Assembly (NCBI RefSeq): GCF_000718785.1
Contig: NZ_JOCA01000002.1
Span: 372,001-436,000 of the forward strand
Length of the DNA: 64,000 bases
Direction: 5' to 3'
From: Streptomyces sp. NRRL WC-3626
Lineage (GTDB): Bacteria > Actinomycetota > Actinomycetes > Streptomycetales > Streptomycetaceae
The position numbers were made by a program, and so were the translations under genes. A model generated the notes under the pieces. It did not search any database. It saw only the letters and a list, made by a program, of their open reading frames with translations, and was not told where the DNA came from. Positions 45,501-53,580 of this stretch are shown here, piece by piece. Every line of letters begins with the position of its first letter. Positions within the stretch are counted from its first letter, which is position 1.

Positions 45501-45514
45501 CTACCGGCGGGTAG
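45501..45514. promoter_or_regulatory. Inverted repeat between hydrolase and ECF41 sigma gene
   Basis: CTACCGGCGGGTAG (5-base arms CTACC/GGTAG) is a perfect dyad with four central bases, in the 165-base divergent region. It resembles operators of TetR-type regulators of lipid genes, but no such regulator is adjacent. Confidence 0.35.
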
Positions 45515-45587
45515 CCCCCGGTTGGGTGTGCCCCGGGGCGGCCGGTGCCGCCTGGACACGGCCGCGCGGGTCCGCTGGGATGGTGCC

Positions 45588-46475
45588 GTGACCGCCGACT
45601 CCGCGACCGATGTCTTCGAAGCGCACCGCCCCGTCCTCCTCGGGGTCGCCTACCGCATGCTGGGGCGGGTCGCCGACGCGGAGGACGTCGTGCAGGACGC
45701 GTGGCTGCGCTGGTCGGGCGGCGACCGGTCCGGCGTACGCGACCCGCGCGGCTACCTGGTGCGCGTCACCACCCGCCTCGCCATCGACCGGCTGCGCCAG
45801 ATCAAGGCGCGCGGTGAGACGTACGTCGGCCCGTGGCTGCCGGAGCCGTACGTCACCGACTTCGGCGACGCGGTCCCGGACACCGCCGAACGGGCGGTGC
45901 TCGCCGACTCCGTCTCCCTCGCCGTCCTCGTCGTCCTGGAGTCCCTCTCCCCGCTGGAACGCGCGGTGTTCGTGCTGCGCGAGGCGTTCGGCTACCCGTA
46001 CGCCGACATCGCGGTCATGCTCGACCGCGGTGAACCGGCCGTACGGCAACTCGCCGGCCGCGCCCGCGGACACGTCGGGGAGGGCCGTCCGCGTTACGAC
46101 GTCGACCCCGCCCAGCGCCGCGACCTCACCGAACGCTTCCTCGCCGCGGCCACCGAGGGCGACCTGGAGGGGCTGCTGGAACTGCTCGCCCCGGACGTGC
46201 GTCTGGTCGGCGACAGCGGCGGCAAGTCGCGCGCCCCGCTGCGGGTCCTGGAGGGCGCCGACCATGTGGGCCGCTTCCTCTTCGGAACCGCCCGCAAGGG
46301 TCTGCCCGACGTCTCCTTCCGCTTCCTGGAGCTCAACGGCGGCGTGGCGGTGCTCGTCCGGTCCGGCGGCAAGCCCGACTCCGTCTTCCAGCTCGACGTC
46401 GCAGACGGACGCGTCCGGACGGTGTACGTCATCCGTAATCCCGACAAGCTGTATTCGCTCGCCGCTCTCCCGTAG
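45588..46475 (+). CDS. ECF41-type sigma factor (SigJ-like) with C-terminal SnoaL-like domain
   Basis: The GTG at 45588 (VTADSATDVFE) gives 295 residues. Region 2 (RPVLLGVAYRMLGRVADAED-VVQDAWLRW) and region 4 (LSPLERAVFVLREAFGYPYA) are clear. A SnoaL-like C-terminal domain carries DSGGKSRAP, the equivalent of the DGGGK motif, and the ECF41 hallmark NPDKL near the end. This domain regulates core binding in cis, replacing an anti-sigma factor. The usual carboxymuconolactone-decarboxylase or oxidoreductase partner is absent; an alpha/beta hydrolase is divergent instead. Confidence 0.92.
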   Translation: MTADSATDVFEAHRPVLLGVAYRMLGRVADAEDVVQDAWLRWSGGDRSGVRDPRGYLVRVTTRLAIDRLRQIKARGETYVGPWLPEPYVTDFGDAVPDTAERAVLADSVSLAVLVVLESLSPLERAVFVLREAFGYPYADIAVMLDRGEPAVRQLAGRARGHVGEGRPRYDVDPAQRRDLTERFLAAATEGDLEGLLELLAPDVRLVGDSGGKSRAPLRVLEGADHVGRFLFGTARKGLPDVSFRFLELNGGVAVLVRSGGKPDSVFQLDVADGRVRTVYVIRNPDKLYSLAALP

Positions 46476-46506
46476 GACCGCCTCCGGGTCCTTCGTCTCG
46501 GGTTGA

Positions 46507-46541
46507 TTGGTATTGACCAAGGGTGTGGGCCGCCTTATGGT
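46507..46541 (+). promoter_or_regulatory. Promoter with overlapping operator for the GntR gene
   Basis: TTGGTATTGACCAA (46507-46520) is a perfect dyad with arms TTGGT/ACCAA and resembles the DasR/HutC-subfamily consensus TGGTCTAGACCA (two mismatches in twelve by eye). TTGACC inside it (46513-46518) can act as -35, with TATGGT (46536-46541) as -10 at 17-base spacing. A repressor on the dyad would block the promoter. The GntR start lies about 75 bases downstream. Confidence 0.6.
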
Positions 46542-46617
46542 CGCAGACAAGTGAAACAACCTTTAATAAACAAGGGCGCTAAAACGCCCGCCGGACACGG
46601 CGATCGTGGAGGACAGG

Positions 46618-47379
46618 GTGGGGACCACGCAGCTGGAAACGGTGCCGGAACCGAAGTACTGGCACCTGAGGACCGTGCTCAGCGAGGCGCTGGACTCGGA
46701 GTTCTCGGTGGGCGAGATCCTGCCCAATGAGCGTGATCTCGCCGCCCGCTTCGGCGTCGCGCGCGCCACGCTCCGGCAGGCTCTGGAACAGCTCGAACTC
46801 GAGGGCAGGCTGCAGCGCCGCCGGGGGGTGGGTACGACGGTCGCGCCGCCGCGCATGGGCGTGTCCGTCGGGACGGCACAGCACGCCTGGCCGGGCGGGG
46901 CGCAGGATGCCTGGCAGGCCCTGGACTGCGCGCTCGAGGTGCCGCCCGCCGGCGTCGCCGAGGCGCTGGTGACCGGCAGCGCCGAGCCGGTGCACGTCGT
47001 GCGGCGCTCCCGGGTGTCCCACGGCCAGCCCGTCGCCGCCGAACTGCTGTACATCCCGGGGGACTCGGTACCGGACCTGACCGGCATCGACGCGCCGGCC
47101 GGTCCGGCACGCGCGCGTGCGGTGCTGCGGGAGCTGCAGCGGCTGGAGCTGGAGCGGCAGGAGAACGCGGTAGAGCTCGGGTCCGCCCGCGCGGACGACG
47201 CGAGGGAGTTGGACCGCCTGCCGGGCGCGCCGGTGCTGGTCGTGACGACCCGCTTCATCGCCCGCGGCCGTACGGCGGCCCTGTCCATGGCGACCTATCG
47301 CGCGGACACCTGCCGACTCACCTTCGGCGACGCGGGCGGCGTGGAAATCCACCACGGCCCGACCCGCCACGCCTCCTGA
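46618..47379 (+). CDS. GntR-family regulator with UTRA domain (HutC subfamily)
   Basis: The GTG at 46618 is chosen because GGAGG lies five bases upstream; 46606 is an alternative. In 253 residues, the N-terminal winged helix (GEILPNERDLAARFGVARAT, LRQALEQLELEGRLQRRRG, VGTTVA) is followed by a UTRA ligand-binding domain (AEPVHVVRRSRVSHGQPVA; APVLVVTTRFIARGRTAALS). The upstream dyad matches this subfamily and suggests autoregulation. Effector is probably a sugar phosphate or related small molecule, but no target operon is adjacent. Confidence 0.9.
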   Translation: MGTTQLETVPEPKYWHLRTVLSEALDSEFSVGEILPNERDLAARFGVARATLRQALEQLELEGRLQRRRGVGTTVAPPRMGVSVGTAQHAWPGGAQDAWQALDCALEVPPAGVAEALVTGSAEPVHVVRRSRVSHGQPVAAELLYIPGDSVPDLTGIDAPAGPARARAVLRELQRLELERQENAVELGSARADDARELDRLPGAPVLVVTTRFIARGRTAALSMATYRADTCRLTFGDAGGVEIHHGPTRHAS

Positions 47380-47406
47380 CCCCGCAACCACGCCCACCCC
47401 TGCAGC

Positions 47407-47470
47407 CCGCCGTAGCTGCGGGCAGTCGTGCCGCTGGGGCGGCACGGGTGGGCGCAGCGGCACCCCCTCC
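47407..47470 (-). repeat. Partial inverted copy of a dispersed repeat
   Basis: This segment, read on the minus strand, resembles the core of the element at 47509-47633 (GGGTGCCGCTGCGCCCACCC then GTGCCGCC...GGCACGACTG). It faces the main copy, so the two can form a large hairpin. It lies directly after the GntR gene. Confidence 0.55.
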
Positions 47471-47508
47471 AGCGGGGCGAGCGCACCCTCACCCCCGTCC
47501 AGCAGCTG

Positions 47509-47633
47509 CCCGGGGTGACGGCTGAGCGGGGGGACGGAGCGCAGCCCGGCGCCTACGGGGTGCCGTCGCGCCCACCCGTGCCGCCCTGCGGCACGACTGC
47601 CCGCGGACCGGCGGGATCGGCGGGAGCGGCGGG
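47509..47633 (+). repeat. Dispersed repeat, copy A
   Basis: This intergenic element between the GntR and ROK genes matches 59166-59280 on the opposite strand over about 115 bases with roughly six or seven mismatches. Marker strings are GGGGTGACGGCTGAGCGGGG, ACGGGGTGCCGTCGCGCCCA and GACTGCCCGCGGACCGGCGG. It contains the hairpin GTGCCGC-CCT-GCGGCAC. No transposase is present. Read as protein in one frame it gives GAYGVPSRPPVPPCGTTARG. Confidence 0.8.
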
Positions 47634-47666
47634 GAGCGATGGCGTCGCGCGACCCGGACTCGGGCG

Positions 47667-48824
47667 CTAGCGGCGGGCCGTTACCGTGCCCTCTACCGCG
47701 AAGAGTTGTTCCTCGACGTGGTCGAGGGCCAGGCGGACCGCCCCCGTGGCGACCGCCGCCTCCCCGAGATGGGACAGCGTGACCCGCGGCGGTCGCAGGC
47801 AGTAGCGGGCCAGTTCGCGGCGCAGCGGCTCGAGGACGCCGTCCAGGCCCGCCGCCCACCCCCCGATCACCACCAGCTCCGGATCGAGCGCCAGCACCAG
47901 CGCCGCCACATCGTGCACCAGCCGCCGGATGAACCGGTCCATCGCCGCCAGCGCCCGCTGATCACCCTCCCGCGCCTGGGCGAACACCTCGGCGACCGCC
48001 TGCTCGTCCAGCGGATGCAGCGGCTCGTCCGTCGTGGACAGCAATGTCTCCGGCGTGGCCTCCCGCCCCAGCAGATGCAGCGCCCCGATCTCGCCGGCCG
48101 CCCCGCCGTACCCCCGGTGCAGCCGCCCCCCGATCAGCGAACCGGCCCCGGGGCTCAGCCCGGCCAGCACGAACACCACGTCGTCGGTCTCCCGCGCGGC
48201 CCCCTTCCAGTGCTCGGCGACGACGGCGGCGTTCGCGTCGTTCTCCACGAGCACCGGACACTTGAAGGACCGGCTCAGCCGCTCACCGAGGCCGAGCCCC
48301 GTCCAGCCGGGCAGCGCCGTGCCCAGCCGCACCGTTCCGTCCGCCTCCACGATCCCCGGCGTACCCACGCCCACGGCCCGCAGCGAGCCGCGCGGGACAC
48401 CGGCCCGGCGCAGTAGCTCGGCGACGGCCGCGTCGATCCGCTCCAGCCGCTCGTCGGCGTCGACCGTCTCGTCGACGTCCCGCGCCTGGGCCCCGATCAC
48501 CCGCCCGTCCAGATCGGCCAGCAGCGCGGCCACCCGGTGCACGCCGATCTCCAGGCCCAGCAGATGCCCGGCCTCAGCCCGGAACCGGAACCGCCGAGCC
48601 GGCCGCCCCTGCCGCCGCGCGGCGCCCTCCTCGGCCACCGTCTCCACGACGAGGCCCGCCTCGATGAGCCCCTCCACCACGCCCTCGACGGTCGGCCGGG
48701 ACAGCCCCGTCACCCGGGTCACCTCGGTCAGCGTCGCGCAGTCCGTGGCCCGCAGCGCGTGCAGCACCACCGCGGAGTTGATCCGTCGCAGCAGCGAGGG
48801 GTCCCCGCCGGTCAGCCGACCCAC
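47667..48824 (-). CDS. ROK-family transcriptional repressor
   Basis: The 385-residue protein starts at GTG after GGGAGGACG. An N-terminal winged helix (TLTEVTRVTGLSRPTVEGVV) is followed by a ROK sugar-kinase-like domain (LGLEIGVHRVAALLADLDGR; AVGVGTPGIVEADGTVR; CPVLVENDANAAVVAEH; GYGGAAGEIGALHL). The usual zinc motif CxCGxxGC and the 'GEIGH' histidine are not present, so it is unlikely to phosphorylate sugar. It probably represses a sugar-use operon in response to a sugar. No transporter is adjacent. Confidence 0.88.
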   Translation of the reverse strand: MGRLTGGDPSLLRRINSAVVLHALRATDCATLTEVTRVTGLSRPTVEGVVEGLIEAGLVVETVAEEGAARRQGRPARRFRFRAEAGHLLGLEIGVHRVAALLADLDGRVIGAQARDVDETVDADERLERIDAAVAELLRRAGVPRGSLRAVGVGTPGIVEADGTVRLGTALPGWTGLGLGERLSRSFKCPVLVENDANAAVVAEHWKGAARETDDVVFVLAGLSPGAGSLIGGRLHRGYGGAAGEIGALHLLGREATPETLLSTTDEPLHPLDEQAVAEVFAQAREGDQRALAAMDRFIRRLVHDVAALVLALDPELVVIGGWAAGLDGVLEPLRRELARYCLRPPRVTLSHLGEAAVATGAVRLALDHVEEQLFAVEGTVTARR

Positions 48825-48921
48825 CGTCCGTCCTCCCTGCTCGTGCGCGTGTTGGGCGGATCGTACTCGGCGCCGACGGCCCCGGCGACCTCCGGGCGGG
48901 GACGCCCCGAAGGGGCACGGT

Positions 48922-49584
48922 TCAGCCCGGCGCCACGAAGCCCGACTCGTACGCCGCGATCACCGCCTGGGTCCGGTCCCGCGCCCCCAGCTTGGCCAGC
49001 ACGGCGCTCACATGGGACTTCACGGTCTCCGTCCCCACCACCAGCTTCGCGGCGATCTCCGCGTTCGTCAGGCCCCGCGCCATCAGCCGCAGCACCTCCC
49101 CCTCGCGCTCGGTCAGCCGCGCCCGCGCCAGCCGGTCGCGCGCCGCGCGGTTGCCGTCGCCGTCGGCGTACTGCGCCGCGAGCCGCCGTACCGAGGCGGG
49201 GAACAGCAGCGACTCGCCCTCGGCGACCAGCCGCACCGCGTGCACGATCTCCGCCGGCCGTGCCCGCTTCAGCAGAAACCCGTCGGCTCCCGCACGCAGC
49301 GCCCCGTACACGTACTCGTCGTTCTCGAACGTCGTCACGACGAGGATCTTCGGCGGCGCGTCGACCGACCGCAGCAACGCGCGCGTGGCCTCGATCCCGT
49401 CCAGCAGCGGCATGCGTACGTCCATGGCCACCACGTCCGGCCGCAGCCGCCGTACCAGCGGAATGACCGCCGCCCCGTCGGCCGCCTCCCCGACGACCTC
49501 GATGTCCGCCTGCGCCTCCAACACGGCCCGCAGACCCGCGCGTACGAGGGGCTCGTCGTCGACGAGCAGAACGGTGACCGGCAT
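48922..49584 (-). CDS. NarL/LuxR-type response regulator
   Basis: The protein has 220 residues. The receiver domain shows VLLVDDEPLVRAGLRAVLEA, phosphoacceptor Asp55 in AMDVRMPLLDG, and Lys in FLLKRARP. The C-terminal LuxR helix-turn-helix (LTEREGEVLRLMARGLTNAE, TVKSHVSAVLAKLG) binds DNA. It follows the histidine kinase by 14 bases and is its partner. The divergent ABC exporter is the likely target. Confidence 0.95.
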   Translation of the reverse strand: MPVTVLLVDDEPLVRAGLRAVLEAQADIEVVGEAADGAAVIPLVRRLRPDVVAMDVRMPLLDGIEATRALLRSVDAPPKILVVTTFENDEYVYGALRAGADGFLLKRARPAEIVHAVRLVAEGESLLFPASVRRLAAQYADGDGNRAARDRLARARLTEREGEVLRLMARGLTNAEIAAKLVVGTETVKSHVSAVLAKLGARDRTQAVIAAYESGFVAPG

Positions 49585-49598
49585 CCGGTCAGCGTAGA

Positions 49599-50768
49599 TC
49601 AGCCCAACGGCAGTTCCACCCGCACCCGCCAGTCACCCCGGTCGGGGCCGGTGTGCGCCTCGCCGCCCAGCAGGGACGCGCGCTCGCGTATGCCGCGCAG
49701 GCCGCTGCCCCTGCCGGGTGCCGGTGCCGCCCCGGTGAACGGATTGCGGACCTCCAGGCCCAGCGTGCCGTCCCCGACCGTGACACGGACCCGCACGGGG
49801 ACGGCACCCGCGTGCCGCAGCACGTTGGTCAGAGCCTCCTGGAGAATGCGGTACCCCTCGCGGGAGACCGGCCCGGGCACGGTGTCCAGGGGGCCGGTCA
49901 TGTCGGCGTCGACCGTCGCGCCGGAGGCCCGCGCGGACTCCAGCAGCCGGCCGGCGTCCGTGAGGGCCGGCCGGCCGCCGGCCGGTCTCCCGGACTCGCG
50001 CAGGACACCGAGGACCCGCTCCAGGTCCTCCAGAGCCGCCCGGCCGGTCTCCTCGATGGCGTCCAACGCCCGCTCGGTGAACGCGGGATCGCCGGCCGCG
50101 CGGGCGGCGCCCGCCTGCACGACGGCCACGGTCAGCGCGTGGCCGATGGAGTCGTGGAGCTCACGGGCGATGCGCGTGCGCTCCAGAAGCTGCTCGGTGC
50201 GTTCCTCCAGGGCGGCCAGCCGCTCGGCGGGGGAGGGGCCGAGCAGACGCCGCGCCAGCGCCGTGATCAGCCGCCCCGACGTGACCACGGTCGCCGCCAG
50301 GATCACCAGCAGCACGGGCAGCAGCAGGACATGCCACCACCTGTGGCCGTCGAGCAGGAACGGCTCGCCCGACGCCGTGTCCCCGCCGAACGCCGCCGCC
50401 GCCAGGTCCACCGCGGCGATGAGCAGGTTCGCGACGAACACAGAGGTCGCGCAGCCGATCAGCAGCCGCACCTGCAGCCATACGACGACCCGGCCCCGGT
50501 CGCTCCAGGAGACGGACGGAGCGACGACGATGCCGGCGCTGTCGCTGTCGTGCCGCTGGCCCGTCAGCAGCAGCCTGGCCTGCAACCCCTCCACCGTGCG
50601 CATCGCGGGCACCAGTCCCGCCGGCAGCAGCGCCACGGCCGCCAGCGCCCAGGTCCACCACGCCTCCTCCAGGAACAGCCACAGCGACGGCCACACGATC
50701 GCCATGAACAGATGCAGCAGGCGTGTGTACGTCACTGTCCGGCCGAACGGGCGCAGCAAGCGGGGCAT
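49599..50768 (-). CDS. Two-component sensor histidine kinase
   Basis: The start is at 50768 (MPRLLRPFGRT). The 389-residue protein has four or more hydrophobic segments, then a HisKA_3 dimerisation domain with the phosphoacceptor His in RIARELHDSIGHALT, and an ATPase domain (ILQEALTNVLRHAGAV, N-box; GSGLRGIRERASLLGGEAH, G-box). Sensing is probably at or within the membrane because there is no large outer domain. It is paired with the response regulator and divergent from the ABC exporter. Confidence 0.93.
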   Translation of the reverse strand: MPRLLRPFGRTVTYTRLLHLFMAIVWPSLWLFLEEAWWTWALAAVALLPAGLVPAMRTVEGLQARLLLTGQRHDSDSAGIVVAPSVSWSDRGRVVVWLQVRLLIGCATSVFVANLLIAAVDLAAAAFGGDTASGEPFLLDGHRWWHVLLLPVLLVILAATVVTSGRLITALARRLLGPSPAERLAALEERTEQLLERTRIARELHDSIGHALTVAVVQAGAARAAGDPAFTERALDAIEETGRAALEDLERVLGVLRESGRPAGGRPALTDAGRLLESARASGATVDADMTGPLDTVPGPVSREGYRILQEALTNVLRHAGAVPVRVRVTVGDGTLGLEVRNPFTGAAPAPGRGSGLRGIRERASLLGGEAHTGPDRGDWRVRVELPLG

Positions 50769-50802
50769 TGCGTCATCGTCCCAGCCGTCACCGGCAACGG
50801 AC

Positions 50803-50842
50803 CTCCCCCGCGCGGGGGAGACGATCTCCACCGGCGGGGGAG
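50803..50842. promoter_or_regulatory. Two tandem palindromes between kinase and ABC exporter
   Basis: CTCCCCCGCGCGGGGGAG (50803-50820) is a perfect 18-base palindrome. CTCCACCGGCGGGGGAG (50826-50842) is a near copy, about two helical turns away centre to centre. They sit in the 109-base divergent region and are candidate sites for the neighbouring response regulator. They could also form transcript hairpins. Confidence 0.5.
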
Positions 50843-50877
50843 GCGCCGCCCCCGTGCGAGGCGCCACGCTGAGGCAC

Positions 50878-51798
50878 ATGACCAGCATCGACGTCCAGGA
50901 CCTCACCAAGGAGTACGGCACCCGGCGAGCCGTCGACCACCTCACCTTCCGCGTCCTGCCCGGCCGCGTCACCGGCTTCCTCGGCCCCAACGGCGCGGGC
51001 AAGTCCACCACGATGCGCCTGGTGCTCGGCCTCGACCACCCCACGTCCGGCTCCGCCACCCTCGGCGGCCGCCCCTACGCCGCCCTCGACGAACCCCTGC
51101 GCCACGTGGGCGCCCTGCTGGACGCGCAGGCCGCCCACGGCTCCCGCACCGGCCGCGACCATCTGCGGGTCCTGGCGGCGAGTCACCGCATCCCGGACCG
51201 CCGGGTCGACGGGGTGCTGGAGGAGACCGGTCTGGGCCCGGCGGGGCGGCGCCGGGTGCGGACCTACTCCCTGGGCATGCGCCAGCGGCTGGGCATCGCC
51301 GCCGCACTGCTCGGCGACCCGGAGGTGATCATGCTCGACGAGCCCTCCAATGGCCTCGACCCGGAAGGCATCGTGTGGATCCGCACCCTGCTGCGCCGGC
51401 TCGCCGACGAGGGGCGGACCGTGCTGGTCTCCAGCCATCTGATGAACGAGACCGCCTCCTTCGCCGACCATCTCGTCGTCCTCGGCCGCGGCCGGCTCCT
51501 CGCCGACACCCCGATGCGGGAGTTCATCGACGCCCGCGTGCGTCCCGCCGTCCGCGTCCGCACCTCCGACCCCACCGCCCTCAGGAGTGCCCTCGCCCGG
51601 CACGGTCACGACGTCGCGGAACACCCGGACGGCCACTGGACGGTGCCGGACGCGCGCGTGGACGACATCGGACGCCTCGCCTCCGCCGCACAGGTGCCGC
51701 TTCTCGAACTCACGGCGGCCGAGGGCACCCTGGAACAGGCCTATCTGGATCTGACCGCCGCCGAGACCGAGTTCGCCGCACAGCCCCAGGAGGCCTGA
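50878..51798 (+). CDS. ABC transporter ATP-binding protein (DrrA/BcrA-type)
   Basis: The protein has 306 residues. Walker A FLGPNGAGKSTTMRLVLG, Q-loop region, signature YSLGMRQRLGIAAALLGDP, Walker B VIMLDEPSNGLDPEG and H-loop VLVSSHLMNE are present. The C-terminal extension is typical of drug or lantibiotic-peptide exporters. The ATG at 50878 is the family start. Its stop is three bases before the permease gene. The two-component system across the promoter region probably controls it. Confidence 0.94.
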   Translation: MTSIDVQDLTKEYGTRRAVDHLTFRVLPGRVTGFLGPNGAGKSTTMRLVLGLDHPTSGSATLGGRPYAALDEPLRHVGALLDAQAAHGSRTGRDHLRVLAASHRIPDRRVDGVLEETGLGPAGRRRVRTYSLGMRQRLGIAAALLGDPEVIMLDEPSNGLDPEGIVWIRTLLRRLADEGRTVLVSSHLMNETASFADHLVVLGRGRLLADTPMREFIDARVRPAVRVRTSDPTALRSALARHGHDVAEHPDGHWTVPDARVDDIGRLASAAQVPLLELTAAEGTLEQAYLDLTAAETEFAAQPQEA

Positions 51799-51801
51799 CC
51801 C

Positions 51802-52527
51802 ATGCCGTTCGCACCCGTGCTCCACGCCGAGTGGCTGAAGATCCGCACCGTCCGCTCGCTCCCGGGAGCCCTGTTCGCGCTGTTCGCGGCGACCACCGCG
51901 TTCTCCGCGCTCGCCGGCCTCTCGGACACGTCGGACCCCGGGTCCGACCCCCTCTTCACGGCCCTGTCCGGTGTCACCCCCGGTCAGATCGCCGCCATCT
52001 CCTTCGGCGCCATGGCCGTGGCGGCGGAGTACCACGACGGAGCCCTGCGCCTCTCCCTGGCGGCGACCCCGCGCCGCGGCCGCTGGTTCGCCGCCAAGGT
52101 CACGGCCATCGCCGTACCCACGTTCCTCGTGAGCCTGCTGACCGCCCCCGCCGCCCTCCTCGCGGCCCGCGCGGGGCTCGGACCGGCGGCGAGCGGCCTC
52201 ACCGCGGCCGAACAGATCCGGGGTGTCGTGGGCTGCGGCGTCTACCTCACGCTGATGGCCCTGCTCGCCGCCGGCCTGGCGACCGTACTGCGCAGCGGGG
52301 TGGCCACGCTGTCGCTGCTGATCCCGTTCATCCTGGTCGTCTCCTTCGTGATCGGCGACGCGGCCGGCACCGTCGTCGGCTATCTGCCCGACCGTGCCGG
52401 ACAGGTGGTCCTGTACCAGCACCACGAAGGAACCCCCGGCCCCTGGACCGGACTTGCGGTGACCGCGCTGTGGACGGCCGCCGCCCTCCTGGCCGGGGCC
52501 TGGAGCCTGCGCCGCCGGGACGCCTGA
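51802..52527 (+). CDS. ABC-2-type transporter permease
   Basis: The 241-residue protein begins MPFAPVLHAEWLKIRTVRSL, the WLKxRTxRS motif of actinobacterial ABC-2 permeases. Six hydrophobic segments follow; AAEYHDGALRLSLAATPRRG is the conserved cytoplasmic loop. It pairs with the ATPase at 50878 to export an unknown drug, peptide or lipid. Confidence 0.9.
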   Translation: MPFAPVLHAEWLKIRTVRSLPGALFALFAATTAFSALAGLSDTSDPGSDPLFTALSGVTPGQIAAISFGAMAVAAEYHDGALRLSLAATPRRGRWFAAKVTAIAVPTFLVSLLTAPAALLAARAGLGPAASGLTAAEQIRGVVGCGVYLTLMALLAAGLATVLRSGVATLSLLIPFILVVSFVIGDAAGTVVGYLPDRAGQVVLYQHHEGTPGPWTGLAVTALWTAAALLAGAWSLRRRDA

Positions 52528-52583
52528 GCGGGAGGCCGGCTGACACCCCGCCAACTGTCAGTGGCGGCGGGTTTACTGGACCC

Positions 52584-53021
52584 ATGAACATCGCCCGGCA
52601 CATCGCCCTCATCGACGAGCTGTGCTTCCGTCCGTTTCCGGCGGAGCACGGCCCGTCGGACGTCGGCTTCGGCGGACCGGGCCACCATGTCGCCGTACTG
52701 GAGACCGGCGACGGACCGGACGCCGACCCCGCGCGGTGGGCGGTCACGGTGGACCAGTTCGAGAAGGGCCGCGACGCCGTGTACGAGGTGCTGGCCTCCC
52801 GCTGGGGGGACGTCGACCCCTGGAACCTGCGGACGGTCCTGCTGCGCACGGAGCGGGAGGAGATACCCGAGCCGTGGGCCCGGCTCGGCGCACTGGCCGA
52901 TGTGGCCTGGCTGTGGGAGGTGCAGGGCACCGGCCGCTGGGTCGCCGTCGCGGTCGCCCACCGCGACCCGGCGGACGCGGTCCGGTTGCTGGCGGTGGTC
53001 ACGGAGACGGCACCGCCCTGA
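52584..53021 (+). CDS. Hypothetical protein
   Basis: The 145-residue soluble protein starts MNIARHIALIDELCFRPFPA. It has alternating strands (HHVAVLETGDGPDADPARWA; WAVTVDQFEKGRDAVYEVLA; WVAVAVAHRDPADAVRLLAV) and a Trp-rich centre. I do not recognise the family; similar short proteins occur widely in Streptomyces. It converges with mug. No role can be assigned. Confidence 0.7.
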   Translation: MNIARHIALIDELCFRPFPAEHGPSDVGFGGPGHHVAVLETGDGPDADPARWAVTVDQFEKGRDAVYEVLASRWGDVDPWNLRTVLLRTEREEIPEPWARLGALADVAWLWEVQGTGRWVAVAVAHRDPADAVRLLAVVTETAPP

Positions 53022-53031
53022 CCGCCGGCCC

Positions 53032-53580
53032 TCACGGCCCCGCCGCGGCCTCCCGCAGCCGTCCGAACTCCTCCGCCAGCGTCACCGGCGTCCAGTGCGC
53101 GTTGAGCCCGCTCGGATTGGGCAGCACCCACACCCGGGAGTCACCGATGAGCCGCGCCTGCGGCCCCACCTGTGCTTTCCGTTCGTCGAACGCCGCGCGA
53201 TACGCGGTGACCCCGACCACGGCCAGCCACCTCGGCCGCAGCCGCGCCACCTTCAGCGCGAGCAGCCGCCCGCCCTCCCGGTACTCCTCGGCGCTCAGCT
53301 CGTCGGCCCGCGCGGTCGCCCGCGCCACCACATTGGTGATGCCGAGCCCGTACGACAGCAGTTCCCCCTGCTCGGACGGCAGCAGCAGCCGGGGCGTGAA
53401 ACCGGAGCGGTGCAGCGCCGGCCAGAAGCGGTTGCCGGGGCGGGCGAAGTGGTGGCCCGTCGCGGCCGTCGTCAGACCCGGGTTGATGCCGCAGAACAGC
53501 ACCCGCAGGCCGTCCGCGGCCACGTCCGGTACGAGACGGTCGCGGGCGGCCTCCAGCTCCTCCTGGGTGAAGCGCGTCAG
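53032..53580 (-). CDS. mug: G/U mismatch-specific DNA glycosylase (Mug-like)
   Basis: The fold of the uracil-DNA glycosylase superfamily is seen: VLFCGINPGLTTAATGHHFA, RPGNRFWPALHRSGFTP, GLGITNVVARATARA and the late VWVLPNPSGLNAHW. Asn in GINPG and NPSG are the active-site regions. Conserved residues EELEAARDRLVPDV lie upstream of the first GTG (53523), so translation probably starts at the CTG (53580-53578) that overlaps the purB stop (CTGA), giving 182 residues. It excises uracil or ethenocytosine opposite G. Confidence 0.88.
   Translation of the reverse strand: MTRFTQEELEAARDRLVPDVAADGLRVLFCGINPGLTTAATGHHFARPGNRFWPALHRSGFTPRLLLPSEQGELLSYGLGITNVVARATARADELSAEEYREGGRLLALKVARLRPRWLAVVGVTAYRAAFDERKAQVGPQARLIGDSRVWVLPNPSGLNAHWTPVTLAEEFGRLREAAAGP

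Noticed and set aside
44577..45587. Long frame upstream of the ECF41 sigma gene
   Set aside because: It runs opposite the alpha/beta hydrolase gene and lacks any sigma-factor feature before 45588.
48034..50877. Long plus-strand frame leading into the ABC ATPase
   Set aside because: It lies opposite the ROK, response regulator and kinase genes; the ATPase starts at 50878.
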